From Clostridium thermosuccinogenes (lineage in GTDB: Bacteria; Bacillota; Clostridia; Acetivibrionales; DSM-5807): a DNA stretch of 64,000 nucleotides. The stretch spans positions 3,249,665 to 3,313,664 of the forward strand of contig NZ_CP021850.1 in assembly GCF_002896855.1 (NCBI RefSeq), given 5' to 3'. A model generated the notes under the pieces. It was given only the letters and a program-made list of their open reading frames with translations. It searched no databases and was not told the DNA's origin. Every line of letters begins with the position of its first letter. Position 1 is the stretch's first letter. A program made the translations under genes and the position numbers. Positions 49,153 to 58,069 of the stretch are shown piece by piece.

Positions 49153-50034
49153 TCATACTTTCATGCCTGAAAATGCAATACCCTTGATGAAGTACTTCTG
49201 TGCAAAAACAAACAGCACTAATATCGGAATAATGGCTATCAGAGAACCTGCCATCATAGCTCCATATTCCGTATTCCGGTTATATGAAAAGGCCTGAAGT
49301 CCCATTTGTATTGTGGCTTTCTGAGGATCGTTCAACACAATCATCGGCCACAGGAAGTTGTTCCATCCGGCCTGGAAGGTAAATATGGCTAATGCAGCCA
49401 GTGCCGGCTTGGTCAAGGGCATGTATATGCTCCAAAAGATTCTGAATTCACCGGCCCCCTCTATTCTGGAGGCTTCAGCCAGTTCAGTGGGCAGCGTCAC
49501 AAAGAACTGTCGCATGAAAAATACCGCAAAGGCTCCTGCAGCTCCAGGAAGGACAATCGCCCAGTAAGTGTTCAGCAAACCGGTACCGCCTTTTCCCAGT
49601 ATGTCATTTCCTCCCACCAGCGGAAAATTCTTTACTACAAGAAATTGAGGTATCATGGTTACAATACCCGGAACCATAAAGGATGAAAGCAATATTCTGA
49701 AAATCAGGTTTCTTCCCTTAAATCTCAGCTTTGCAAAGGCATAACCTCCCAGGGAGCCAAAGAACAGATTCGAAATAACGCCCAAAGAGGCAAGATAAAA
49801 GGAGTTAGCAAAATATCTGGCATACGGTACAGTGGTAAACGCATCAATATAATGCTGTAAAGTAATTCTGTTCGGTATCCATATGATGGGTATGGCAAAA
49901 ATATCCTCATTATACTTAAAGGATGTTATCAATGACCAGTAAAATGGAAGTATCATAATGATTGCGATAGGAATCAGCAGAATATAGTATAAGATGCCTT
50001 CCATGTATTTCTTACCGACACTTTCTCTATGCAT
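49153..50034 (-). CDS. Carbohydrate ABC transporter permease (MalG type)
   Basis: About 293 residues from ATG 50034 (AGGAGG 8 nt upstream); six helices and EAA loop AEASRIEGAGEFRIFWSIYMP near residue 185 (AEASRIEGAG). Follows the MalF-type permease directly. Component of the GH76-linked importer. Confidence 0.93.
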   Translation of the reverse strand: MHRESVGKKYMEGILYYILLIPIAIIMILPFYWSLITSFKYNEDIFAIPIIWIPNRITLQHYIDAFTTVPYARYFANSFYLASLGVISNLFFGSLGGYAFAKLRFKGRNLIFRILLSSFMVPGIVTMIPQFLVVKNFPLVGGNDILGKGGTGLLNTYWAIVLPGAAGAFAVFFMRQFFVTLPTELAEASRIEGAGEFRIFWSIYMPLTKPALAALAIFTFQAGWNNFLWPMIVLNDPQKATIQMGLQAFSYNRNTEYGAMMAGSLIAIIPILVLFVFAQKYFIKGIAFSGMKV

Positions 50035-50037
50035 CAA

Positions 50038-50967
50038 CTATTCCTCCTGTTCAGAACTGTTTAATCTAAAGTTTATAATTGAAAATACCAGGATTATTAC
50101 AAATAATGCAAATGCCATAGCAGAGGCATACCCCATGTTCAATTGATTGAACCCCTCGTTGTATATCAAATAGACAGGAGTAGTTGTCGCATATCCAGGG
50201 CCTCCCTGGGTCATGGCAAATGCCTGGTCAAACAACTGGAATGAACCTATCATCGACATGATAAATATGAAAAAAGTAGTAGGTCTCAAGCCTGGTAGTG
50301 TTATATAAAAAAACAACTGCCACTTATTAGCTCCATCCAGTTTAGCGGATTCGTAAAGCGTAGCTGGTATTCCTTGTAATCCAGCCATATATATTACCAT
50401 ATTGCCACCTATTCCCTGCCACAAGGTGACTATCACAATGGATATCATAGCTGTGCTTGTATTGGCTAACCAGGCAGGTCCGGTTATACCGACATAACTC
50501 AAAATCTGATTCAGAAGTCCGTATTCGGGATTTAATATCCACATCCATACTGTGGCTGCAGCAATTGACGAAGTCAAGCCAGGAATGTAGTAAATTGTTC
50601 TAAATAGGTTAGTACCCGGCAATTTCCGGTTCAATAAGAGAGCGATGAGCAATGAGCATACAACCATCAATGGGACATACATAACCACATAGAATAAAAT
50701 ATTTAGTAAAGACGTAATAAATATTTCATCATCTAAGAGCTTTTTGTAATTCTTCAGCCCTACCCATTTCGCTGTTGATAAAACGTCATAATTGGTAAAG
50801 CTTAGATAAAATGCACTTATAATGGGTATGCCGGTAAAAATAATATATAGAACAACACTTGGGGCAATAAACAAGTATCCCATTATGGCTTGATAACGTC
50901 CCAACTTGTGTCTTTTTACGGCTTTTATACCCTTATCGGTCTGTGCTGTGCCATAAGTCAAAAGCAT
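50038..50967 (-). CDS. Carbohydrate ABC transporter permease (MalF type)
   Basis: About 309 residues from ATG 50967; the frame is open to 51033 but that part runs toward the repeat array. Six helices, EAA loop YESAKLDGANKWQLFFYITL near residue 215. Pairs with the permease downstream. It is separated from its binding-protein gene by the 51-bp repeat array and a stem-loop, which may reduce its expression relative to the binding protein. Confidence 0.92.
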   Translation of the reverse strand: MLLTYGTAQTDKGIKAVKRHKLGRYQAIMGYLFIAPSVVLYIIFTGIPIISAFYLSFTNYDVLSTAKWVGLKNYKKLLDDEIFITSLLNILFYVVMYVPLMVVCSLLIALLLNRKLPGTNLFRTIYYIPGLTSSIAAATVWMWILNPEYGLLNQILSYVGITGPAWLANTSTAMISIVIVTLWQGIGGNMVIYMAGLQGIPATLYESAKLDGANKWQLFFYITLPGLRPTTFFIFIMSMIGSFQLFDQAFAMTQGGPGYATTTPVYLIYNEGFNQLNMGYASAMAFALFVIILVFSIINFRLNSSEQEE

Positions 50968-51029
50968 CCTCCAACCCCCCATGTACATAATACAAGCAAA
51001 ATTTGAACAAATAAAAATCCTAAGATCAA

Positions 51030-51705
51030 ACACTATATTCTCTAATGATTTAGTACAATTAATATTTCATCCCAGAGTCAAACACTTTAATCTCTATTAA
51101 CCAGTGCAATTTAATTCTCACTCCAAAAGTCAACGCTTTAATCTCCATTAACCTTAGTGCAATCAATATCTCACTCCAAAAGTCAAACGCTTTGATGCAT
51201 ATTAACTTTGTGCAATCAATTTCTCACCCAAAGCCAAGCACTTTGGCCTCTATTAACCGGCACAATTAATATCTCATCCCAAAGCAAACATTTTGGTCTC
51301 TATTAATTGGCACAATTAATATCCAGCCCTAAAGTCAAGCACTTTGAGCTCTATTAACTTAGTGCAATTTAGTTATCACCCCAAATCGGATACTTGATCT
51401 CTATTAGCTCAATGCAATTTATTTTTCATCCAAAGTCAAATACTACGTTTTCCAATGACTTAGCGCAGTTAATTCTCACCTCAAAATCGGACGTCATGAT
51501 TTCTATTAACTAGTACAATTAATTTTTCAATCCTAAATCAAACACTGTGATTTCTATTTGCCTTATGCAATTAACGCTTTACTCCAATCAGACATTATGA
51601 CCTCTATTAATAAATTTAGTGAAATTAGTTTCTCACCCCAAATCAGACACTATGATTTCTAATGGCTTAGTACAAGTTAATATCTCATCCCAAAATCTGA
51701 ATGTG
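51030..51705. repeat. Degenerate tandem array, about 13 units of roughly 51 bp
   Basis: The word CTCTATTAAC or a variant recurs at about 51091, 51143, 51197, 51248, 51299, 51350, 51399, 51451, 51502, 51553, 51602 and 51657, with one more partial unit near 51041. Units also share TGCAATTAAT and CTCATCCCAAAG words. Many carry a small stem such as CCAAAG-N7-CTTTGG or CAAAGT-N5-ACTTTG. It fills nearly the whole gap between the importer's binding-protein and permease genes. Confidence 0.85.
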
Positions 51706-51736
51706 ATATATAAGAAATTCGATTTTGGGATGAGAT
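51682..51736. terminator. Long perfect stem-loop after the binding-protein gene
   Basis: 16-bp perfect arms (51682-51697, ATCTCATCCCAAAATC, and 51721-51736), 23-nt loop; the outer arm is the last repeat unit of the array and the inner arm is its inverted copy. On the minus strand it lies 47 bp after the binding-protein stop. It could act as a partial terminator or mRNA 3'-end stabiliser that favours the binding protein over the permeases. A T run exists only on the plus-strand side. Confidence 0.6.
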
Positions 51737-51782
51737 TTTTCACAAATGTTATGAACCTACTTTATTTAAACTATTTTGAAGC

Positions 51783-53138
51783 TTATTCTTCTGATGTCTC
51801 TGCAAGTATCTTGTCACCCATCTCTTGAGCTTTCTGCAGAGCCTGTTCTGCTGTCAGCTTGCCCTCTACGAACAACTGAAGCTGAGGTATCAAAGCCTTT
51901 ACTTCCATATTTGAGTACTGCTCAAAGGGAGGTCTTATTTTTGCAAACTCAAAGGTCTCAACAAAAGGCTTATATAGTGAATCTTCAGCAGAGAAAAACT
52001 CATCCTGTGCCGCAATTCTTGATCCTGGGATATTAAGGCTCATCTTACCATACATTGCTGCATTTTCAGGCACCGCCAGCCACCACTTCATTAACTCCCA
52101 TGCCTCTTCCTTATGCTTTGCAGCGGAAGGTATTACAAGACCAAATCCTCCTATCATTCCACCTTTATGTCCGTTTGGTCCTGCCGGAGGAGGAACGATT
52201 CCAAACTCTAAATCTTTTCCGTATTCCTTGTATGTACTGAGCATCCATGGGCCGGTATAAGTCATGGCAACCTTTCCTGTGGCAAAAGCGTCTACATCGT
52301 TGCCCAATCCGCTTTCAAAGCCAACCTTGTATACCTTATCTTCATTCAGCAAGCGGTCCCAGAAATTCAATACCATCAATCCTTCAGGGCTGTTAAAGGC
52401 TGTCTTTTTTCCGTCTTCAGTAACCATATCTCCACCGGCTTGCCTTATCCACATGCTGAAAAGTCCTACATCACTCAGTGAAAAGCCTGCACGCACCAGT
52501 TTGTCTCCATCCCATTCCGTCAGTTTTATAGCGGCTTCCCGCAATTCATCCCATGTTTTGGGAGGATTAAGTCCCTTTTCAGCAAACAACTTCTTATTGT
52601 AAAAGAGAGCACGGCAATCCACAGTTAAAGGCAAACCATAGGTTTTTCCGCCATATGACAGCTCCCGCAGAGCTTCCTGGTAAAAATCCTCTTTATTTAC
52701 GTTATCCCTCTGCATGAAATCATCAATAGGCTCCAATACGCCTTTTGGTGCATAAAGGCAGGTTCTCCAGCGATCCCAGAACATGATGTCGGGAGATTGT
52801 CCGGAAGCGGATGCTGTCAAAAACTTAGTAATCATATCTTGGGTAACAACATATTTTGCTACAATTCTGTCCTGTGATTTATTGAACTCTTCCAGCATAG
52901 CTTCAAATTGCTTTTGTCCTTCTCCTGCCCAGTCTCCCCAATAAATGATTTCTACGGGTTCCTTTTTTTCTGCCTTATCCGTTTTGTCAGTTTTTTCCGT
53001 TCCTCCTGCAGAAGTCTGTTCCTGTGTTTTGGCCGAATCGTCTTTAGAGTCTGCATTTTTAGATCCACAAGCCACTAAAGACAAAGCCAGACACAAGGCA
53101 AGGAGTAAAGATAGCGTTTTTAATACTTTCGTTTTCAT
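51783..53138 (-). CDS. Extracellular sugar-binding lipoprotein of the GH76 locus
   Basis: 451 residues. Lipobox SLVACG with Cys24, a polar Glu/Lys/Thr linker (25-60), then a family 1 solute-binding fold (EIIYWGDWAGEGQKQFEAML, EAWELMKWWLAVPENAAMYG). First gene of importer and GH76 group, in the order binding protein, permease, permease, GH76 lipoprotein, secreted GH76, cytoplasmic GH76. The ligand is presumably a mannooligosaccharide. Confidence 0.94.
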   Translation of the reverse strand: MKTKVLKTLSLLLALCLALSLVACGSKNADSKDDSAKTQEQTSAGGTEKTDKTDKAEKKEPVEIIYWGDWAGEGQKQFEAMLEEFNKSQDRIVAKYVVTQDMITKFLTASASGQSPDIMFWDRWRTCLYAPKGVLEPIDDFMQRDNVNKEDFYQEALRELSYGGKTYGLPLTVDCRALFYNKKLFAEKGLNPPKTWDELREAAIKLTEWDGDKLVRAGFSLSDVGLFSMWIRQAGGDMVTEDGKKTAFNSPEGLMVLNFWDRLLNEDKVYKVGFESGLGNDVDAFATGKVAMTYTGPWMLSTYKEYGKDLEFGIVPPPAGPNGHKGGMIGGFGLVIPSAAKHKEEAWELMKWWLAVPENAAMYGKMSLNIPGSRIAAQDEFFSAEDSLYKPFVETFEFAKIRPPFEQYSNMEVKALIPQLQLFVEGKLTAEQALQKAQEMGDKILAETSEE

Positions 53139-53697
53139 TTTAATCTCTCCTTTTCCTTTTTATGTTAATTTATTTGCACATAAATAAATTTTAGTGCCTA
53201 TAAATCAGGAATTTTAGCTATTCTACCTTTCGCTGCCCGGATAAAATGCTTTTATTTTCAAATGGCATAAGACATTATTTAATTCTGATAGTGAACTCAG
53301 CAATCAAGAAAATTACTCAGGCAAACCAGATGGTGTGTGCTTCGACGGGTTAATAATGCCAAAATTTTCATGTATAAACCCTGCATTGGCATATGTTTAT
53401 CGCAAATACATTTTGTATTATGTCAACTTCTTTTTTGAGAAAAAGATGTCAGTATCTGCATATCAATACTAATATGTGATACAGGTTTAAAAGCATGAAG
53501 ACAACTGGCTTCTTTGGAGTATCTTCTTTAATACGTTTTGCATATAATGTGGATTGCACTTAATATGGAATATGTATTGTTGACTTTGGAGTTTCTTTCA
53601 TTATTATCAGCCTCACATTAATATGATATTTATATAATAACATATATGTGTTTCTGATTTATCATGTTTTATTTCATATGTTTTTTATTACATTTAT

Positions 53698-53727
53698 ATT
53701 ATATTCAGTTATCAGATGAATTGTCAA
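53698..53727 (-). promoter_or_regulatory. Strong promoter-like site with a long leader before the sugar-binding gene
   Basis: Minus strand: perfect TTGACA (53727-53722), 18-bp spacer, perfect TATAAT (53703-53698). The binding-protein start is about 550 nt downstream and I see no gene between (53139-53697 is AT-rich). A second TTGACA at about 53422 is closer but lacks a good -10. The region 53763-53900 also holds AAACGGTATAA/TTATGCCGTTT and GCCCTTTG/CAAAGGGC hairpins that probably end the GntR-type gene. Confidence 0.55.
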
Positions 53728-53989
53728 TAGCAAAATTAGTTTTTATTAGCATAAAAAATATAAAAACGGTATAACATATATCATATTCAACGATACATAT
53801 TATGCCGTTTATTTAATTCTTATACCCAATTTGCATTTTTGCACAAGCAATTTGTTCCGGAAATAAAAGATTTCACGCCCTTTGTTCATCCCAAAGGGCT
53901 GTCGGGAGAGGATGCAAGACAGTATTCCGTTTTTAAAGAGCCGATATGGGTTTTCCTATATCAATATTACTTTTGCGTAAGTATCAGAA

Positions 53990-55126
53990 TTAAGTAATTT
54001 TTTTGGTAGTTTGTCCGATAATCAGTTCTGACTCCAGAAAGACTTTTTTATTATAGTCTCCATTTTCAATCTGTTTCTGTATCAGCTGCACTGCAATTGC
54101 CCCCATCTCTCTTTCCTTCTGGCGAACATGGGTAAATAAATAATCCCCTGTATAGCTGCGGGGTTCATCAAAGCATATTATGGATATATCATCGGGAACT
54201 TTTTTGCCAAGGGTTAAAACTGCCTTCCTGCAAAGCAATGCGATATTATACTCCGTAGCAAATAAGCATGTGATTTGAGGATTTCTCTTTAAATGATCCA
54301 TTATCTTTTCTATATCTTTTGCTATGTTTTCCTCAGTATTCATGCCGGGTATTGTGCTCTTGATGCCCATCAGGTGCAGGCTGCTTTCTACCGGAACCCC
54401 GTTTTCCGCATGGCTTTTTATAAACCCTTCCATGCGTTCCTCGATGGTGGAAGTATCAATTGATGGAGGTGAAACAAAGCTAATATACCTATGTCCCAGC
54501 TTCAGCAGATAGTCAACAGCCATCTTTGATGATGCTATATTGTCCGTGCATACACATGGCGAAGGTATTCCTTTCAGATACCTGTCGACAAAGACCACAG
54601 GAAAACCGTCCAGCACTAATCTAAGCACCTTTGGATTATAGTTTTCTCCATGCACAGGCATTATAATAATACCCTTTACTCCAAGGTTCACCAAGCCATC
54701 CATTACTTTTTCCTCTAAATCCTGAAGGCCAAAAGTTCGTCTGTGAACAATATACAGATCATGCTTTGTCGCTTCTTCCTCGATTCCCTTAAACAATTCG
54801 GTAGCGTACCCATCTGAATAATCGGGCAGGACAAAACCTATTAATGAACCGGATTTCACACAGCCTTCATTCGTTTTGTCCGTGGTTTCTTTAAAATCCT
54901 TTGTGATATATGAACCTTTACCCCTTATTCTCTTAACTATTCCTTCCTCTGCCAGCAATTCAAGCGCTTTTTTGGTGGTTATCCTGCTCACATTGAATTT
55001 TTCTGTCAGTTCCTTTTCCGTAGGTAAACGATCTCCTTTTTCATACTTTCCTGATTTTATTTCATTAATAACATGATTGTATATTATCTCATATAGATGT
55101 CCGTTGGTACCATTCAATAAACTCAC
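53990..55126 (-). CDS. GntR-HTH / LacI-type ligand-binding hybrid regulator (AraR-like architecture)
   Basis: 378 residues. Winged GntR helix-turn-helix (about 8-76, KGDRLPTEKELTEKFNVSRI), then a periplasmic-binding-protein-like sugar-sensor domain (about 95-375, LIGFVLPDYSDGYATELFKG; FVDRYLKGIPSPCVCTDN). This domain order is that of AraR-type repressors. Start may be GTG 55126 or TTG 55117 behind GAGGTGA. Located just upstream of the GH76 importer, its probable target. Confidence 0.92.
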   Translation of the reverse strand: MSLLNGTNGHLYEIIYNHVINEIKSGKYEKGDRLPTEKELTEKFNVSRITTKKALELLAEEGIVKRIRGKGSYITKDFKETTDKTNEGCVKSGSLIGFVLPDYSDGYATELFKGIEEEATKHDLYIVHRRTFGLQDLEEKVMDGLVNLGVKGIIIMPVHGENYNPKVLRLVLDGFPVVFVDRYLKGIPSPCVCTDNIASSKMAVDYLLKLGHRYISFVSPPSIDTSTIEERMEGFIKSHAENGVPVESSLHLMGIKSTIPGMNTEENIAKDIEKIMDHLKRNPQITCLFATEYNIALLCRKAVLTLGKKVPDDISIICFDEPRSYTGDYLFTHVRQKEREMGAIAVQLIQKQIENGDYNKKVFLESELIIGQTTKKIT

Positions 55127-55154
55127 CTCATATCAAGTTGTAAATGCCATATAT

Positions 55155-55182
55155 ATTATATCATTTATATTATTTATGTCAA
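55155..55182 (-). promoter_or_regulatory. Promoter of the GntR/LacI hybrid regulator
   Basis: Minus strand: TTGACA (55182-55177), 16-bp spacer, TATAAT (55160-55155), both perfect, about 30 bp before the coding start. Confidence 0.75.
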
Positions 55183-55334
55183 TATTATGGGTTTTATCTC
55201 ATTTTATACTAAGGAGCTTTTTCCTTATAGTAATCCATCACAACTTCCCTCTCCCTATATTTCCGGGCAATACCAATCCTTTGCAGGCTTGTGCTATAAT
55301 GGTAAATAATTCCATTTAGCAGGAGGTACTCTTC

Positions 55335-55484
55335 ATGAGAACTAAAAGGTTGGACAAGTTCCGAAAGTACAGATACAGAAAATACAGAAAATTCTTCCTA
55401 TTCGTTGTGGTCATACCCTTTGCCTCTGTCTTTGTAGGGTATCTGCTGACATCCCTCATCATTCTGCCGGTAATGTCGAAATAA
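55335..55484 (+). CDS. Small basic single-pass membrane protein (49 residues)
   Basis: ATG 55335 follows AGGAGG at ideal spacing, and an extended -10 (TGCTATAAT) lies at 55292-55300. The product is a very basic N-terminus (MRTKRLDKFRKYRYRKYRKF) and one membrane helix (about 21-44, LFVVVIPFASVFVGYLLTSL). I do not recognise the family. In the same frame, directly after the TAA, the next 37 codons stay open through the adjacent 12-bp repeat array. Confidence 0.7.
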   Translation: MRTKRLDKFRKYRYRKYRKFFLFVVVIPFASVFVGYLLTSLIILPVMSK

Positions 55485-55495
55485 GGCTCCGGCCT

Positions 55496-55615
55496 GGACT
55501 ATAGCTTGGACTACAGCTTGGATCATAGCTTGGATCATAGCTTGGATTACAGCTTGTACTACAGCTTGTACTACAACTTGTACTACAGCCTATACTAAGG
55601 CTTGTACCATAGCTT
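55496..55615. repeat. Ten tandem 12-bp repeats
   Basis: Exactly 120 bp of GGACTATAGCTT-like units: two GGACTA(T/C)AGCTT, two GGATCATAGCTT, one GGATTACAGCTT, then GTACTACAGCTT and variants. Read in the frame of the preceding 49-codon gene it gives a run of Tyr/His-Ser-Leu-Asp/Tyr tetrapeptides up to a TAA at 55596-55598. The remaining stretch to 55774 holds nothing else. Confidence 0.92.
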
Positions 55616-55774
55616 TTAATCAGCCGGTTCCCGCAATAGCCGTGGTAAAATTCCTTAATACTTTACAGTAACAAAAAATTGATATCCGTCAATCTAGCAT
55701 CCTTCCCTCACCTGAACAGCAGGCGGTTTATTTATTCGCGGCTTCATCGGAGGACAGGCCAAAGCCTGCAGAAA

Positions 55775-55795
55775 AGGTGGGCATCAAGCCCACCT
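55775..55795 (-). terminator. Terminator after the GerMN gene
   Basis: AGGTGGGC / GCCCACCT perfect 8-bp stem, 5-nt loop, then TTTTC on the minus strand, a few bases after the stop. Confidence 0.85.
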
Positions 55796-55800
55796 GTAGA

Positions 55801-56820
55801 TTATTCTGCTATAGCATCCTCATTTCTTTCAATAGGTTCACCAAGCTCCATATGAATATATGTTTCCCTTATTTCCCCTTCAATAAGAAACTGGACTTTT
55901 TCGATGCCCGGCAGTTCCGTAAGGGTATTCACTATTGAATATATGGTCATCAATTCTCCTGCCGAACCACCGGTGGAATTCTCCAGGAACTCCTTCGAAA
56001 GATTGAGGTGGCATATCCCGTCCTTTGTTTCCACCGACAAAACCCTCGTTCCTTCAGGTATTGTGGGATTCAAGCCCCGGGTTATCGGAGCTTTGGTCAG
56101 CTCATAAAACACTTCGGCTTCTATGGGTTCATCTTTGTATATGTAAGCTTCCCTCTTTTCAGCTATTAAGGCTTCCCCTTCGGCATTGCCATAATACAGG
56201 GTTACCGCCCGAGTTTCTCCTTCAACCGGCTGGCCCTGAGCATCCAGTTCAAATCTTTCCAGCTCTCCGAAGGGCAATCCGCTGGGTCCTATCAAAGCTT
56301 CCCCTTCAACCAATATTTTCACCTTCCGTATTCCTTCCATATCGGTCAGAGTATTGACCAGGGATGCTCTTGCTATGACCTCTGCCATTCCATTTGCATT
56401 TAGAAATTCTTTTGAAAAATTAACTATCACTGTATCACCGTCAATACTGCTTTCAATCAGCCTTGTATTCTCCGGCATGCTTCTTTTAAGGTTCTTTTCC
56501 GACGGACCTTCAATTAAGGCTTCAATTGCCGCTCTGACCATGTCTCCGTCCTCTACGGCAACCTCCCTCATTTCTTTCACAACAGCGCTTTTATCTTCAT
56601 TTGCGAAATAAAGGCTCAATGTTATTTTATTCTCACCGGTTGTATTGCTCTCATCCGGAGCGGTATCAGAAGTGGAGGTTTGAGTGGTGGATGCAGGTAA
56701 ATCCGTATCCTGTGGGGCATCGCTTTCTTTACCTTTCATGAAACTGCAAGCGGATATTGTCGTAATAATTACTGCCAGCGTTATCGTCAGAGTAATATTC
56801 CTTTTCATATTCTGCTTCAT
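55801..56820 (-). CDS. Lipoprotein with two GerMN domains
   Basis: 339 residues. Lipobox-like TTISAC (Cys25), a Thr/Ser/Asp-rich linker (28-65), then two GerMN domains (about 66-190 and 203-325), each with the LNLSKEFL / VNFSKEFLNANG strand and a closing VxxLxEGE motif. GerM is a sporulation and germination envelope protein; two-domain lipoproteins of this kind occur in Clostridia. Single gene with its own terminator. Confidence 0.9.
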   Translation of the reverse strand: MKQNMKRNITLTITLAVIITTISACSFMKGKESDAPQDTDLPASTTQTSTSDTAPDESNTTGENKITLSLYFANEDKSAVVKEMREVAVEDGDMVRAAIEALIEGPSEKNLKRSMPENTRLIESSIDGDTVIVNFSKEFLNANGMAEVIARASLVNTLTDMEGIRKVKILVEGEALIGPSGLPFGELERFELDAQGQPVEGETRAVTLYYGNAEGEALIAEKREAYIYKDEPIEAEVFYELTKAPITRGLNPTIPEGTRVLSVETKDGICHLNLSKEFLENSTGGSAGELMTIYSIVNTLTELPGIEKVQFLIEGEIRETYIHMELGEPIERNEDAIAE

Positions 56821-56911
56821 CTCCTCAGTTTTTCATATTTTCACATAAATCCCGCCCTCAGTTTAATTATACCTCCTCTTATTTCCCATATCCAGTTTTA
56901 TGGCAACATTG

Positions 56912-57745
56912 TTAATCAACTGTAATAATATCCTTAATTTTGTCAAATTTGCTCGCACCTATCCCGGAAACTTGCATGATATCTGAGATTTTTTTGAATT
57001 TTCCGTTCTTCTGGCGGTAGTCAATGATCTTCTGCGCTGTAGCAGCGCCAATGCCGGGAAGAGTATCCAGCTCCTCCAGGGTGGCGGTATTTATGTTGAT
57101 TTTTCCGCCGGAAATGCCGCTCGACCCTTTATTGCCGATTACCACCGCTCCACCGCTGTCTTTGATAATTTCAATCCCTGATCCTGCAGCTCCCTCATTT
57201 TCGGAAGACTTTGCTCCTGATTTGCTCTGGGCTCCGGCATTATTATTGGAGCTGCCTTGCGATGTTTCCTGGGATTCCTTAACAGATCTGATTCTCAGCA
57301 TGACATTTTCCGTCAGCTCATAAACGAGGTTGATGTTCTTTATGTCGGCGTCCTCAGTGGCTCCCCCCGCAGCCTTTATGGCATCATCGATCAACTGGCC
57401 CTTTTTCAGCGTTACTATCCCTTCATTTTTGACGCACCCCACCACATAAACCTTGATCTCCTCAACCTCGGCTTCAGGCTCTGCCACGTTTTGCCCGCCT
57501 TCCGATTCGGCCTTCTGGTTTGCCGCTTCCGGTTTCCTGTCTGTCGTGGGTATATCCGATGTTCCTTTACTTTCCTCCCACGCCATGGAAAAATCATCGT
57601 CATTTTTTATAATTATATCCGCGCCGCTGCTGTTCACAGCATAGCCAATTGCCAGTGCCGCCGCCAGCAACACCAATGCAGCAATAACAACCAGGCTCTT
57701 TTTTATGTAGATTTCTCTGCCAAATAAGTTAATAAGCAAGACCAT
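56912..57745 (-). CDS. comEA: ComEA-type DNA-binding protein (SLBB and helix-hairpin-helix)
   Basis: 277 residues (ATG 57745, or TTG 57739 with better Shine-Dalgarno spacing). Membrane anchor (about 14-36), low-complexity linker, SLBB domain (about 96-155, VYVVGCVKNEGIVTLKKG), Gly/Ser-rich linker, and two helix-hairpin-helix motifs (about 215-277, INTATLEELDTLPGIGAATA). Binds incoming double-stranded DNA at the cell surface in competence; whether this organism is competent is not shown. Confidence 0.93.
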   Translation of the reverse strand: MVLLINLFGREIYIKKSLVVIAALVLLAAALAIGYAVNSSGADIIIKNDDDFSMAWEESKGTSDIPTTDRKPEAANQKAESEGGQNVAEPEAEVEEIKVYVVGCVKNEGIVTLKKGQLIDDAIKAAGGATEDADIKNINLVYELTENVMLRIRSVKESQETSQGSSNNNAGAQSKSGAKSSENEGAAGSGIEIIKDSGGAVVIGNKGSSGISGGKININTATLEELDTLPGIGAATAQKIIDYRQKNGKFKKISDIMQVSGIGASKFDKIKDIITVD

Positions 57746-58069
57746 TCCTCCTCATACCCATTTATGTCAAACATTGAAGTATTTATCCATGGTCAAGACA
57801 AGCCTTCATACCAGCGACTGACGCCATGGACTTTAGGCTAAGTTTTATGTAAAATCATGTTGTTTTATGAAAATATTTGTATATTTATATTCTACATTTA
57901 ACATCTTTTTCCTTTTTTTATAAATTATCTTTTTTTAAAAGATAGTACTCTTTTAATGCTTTTTTTGATATACTTTTATATGCGTGTTCAGCAGTGCTGC
58001 CACGCTTATTTTGCAAGGCGGGCTTAAGATGCTTTGCTCTTGTATTTTGACATTGTATGGAGGACCACA

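Noticed and set aside
51030-51705. CRISPR array
   Set aside because: Whole units repeat with drift and there are no conserved repeats alternating with unique spacers; no cas genes nearby.
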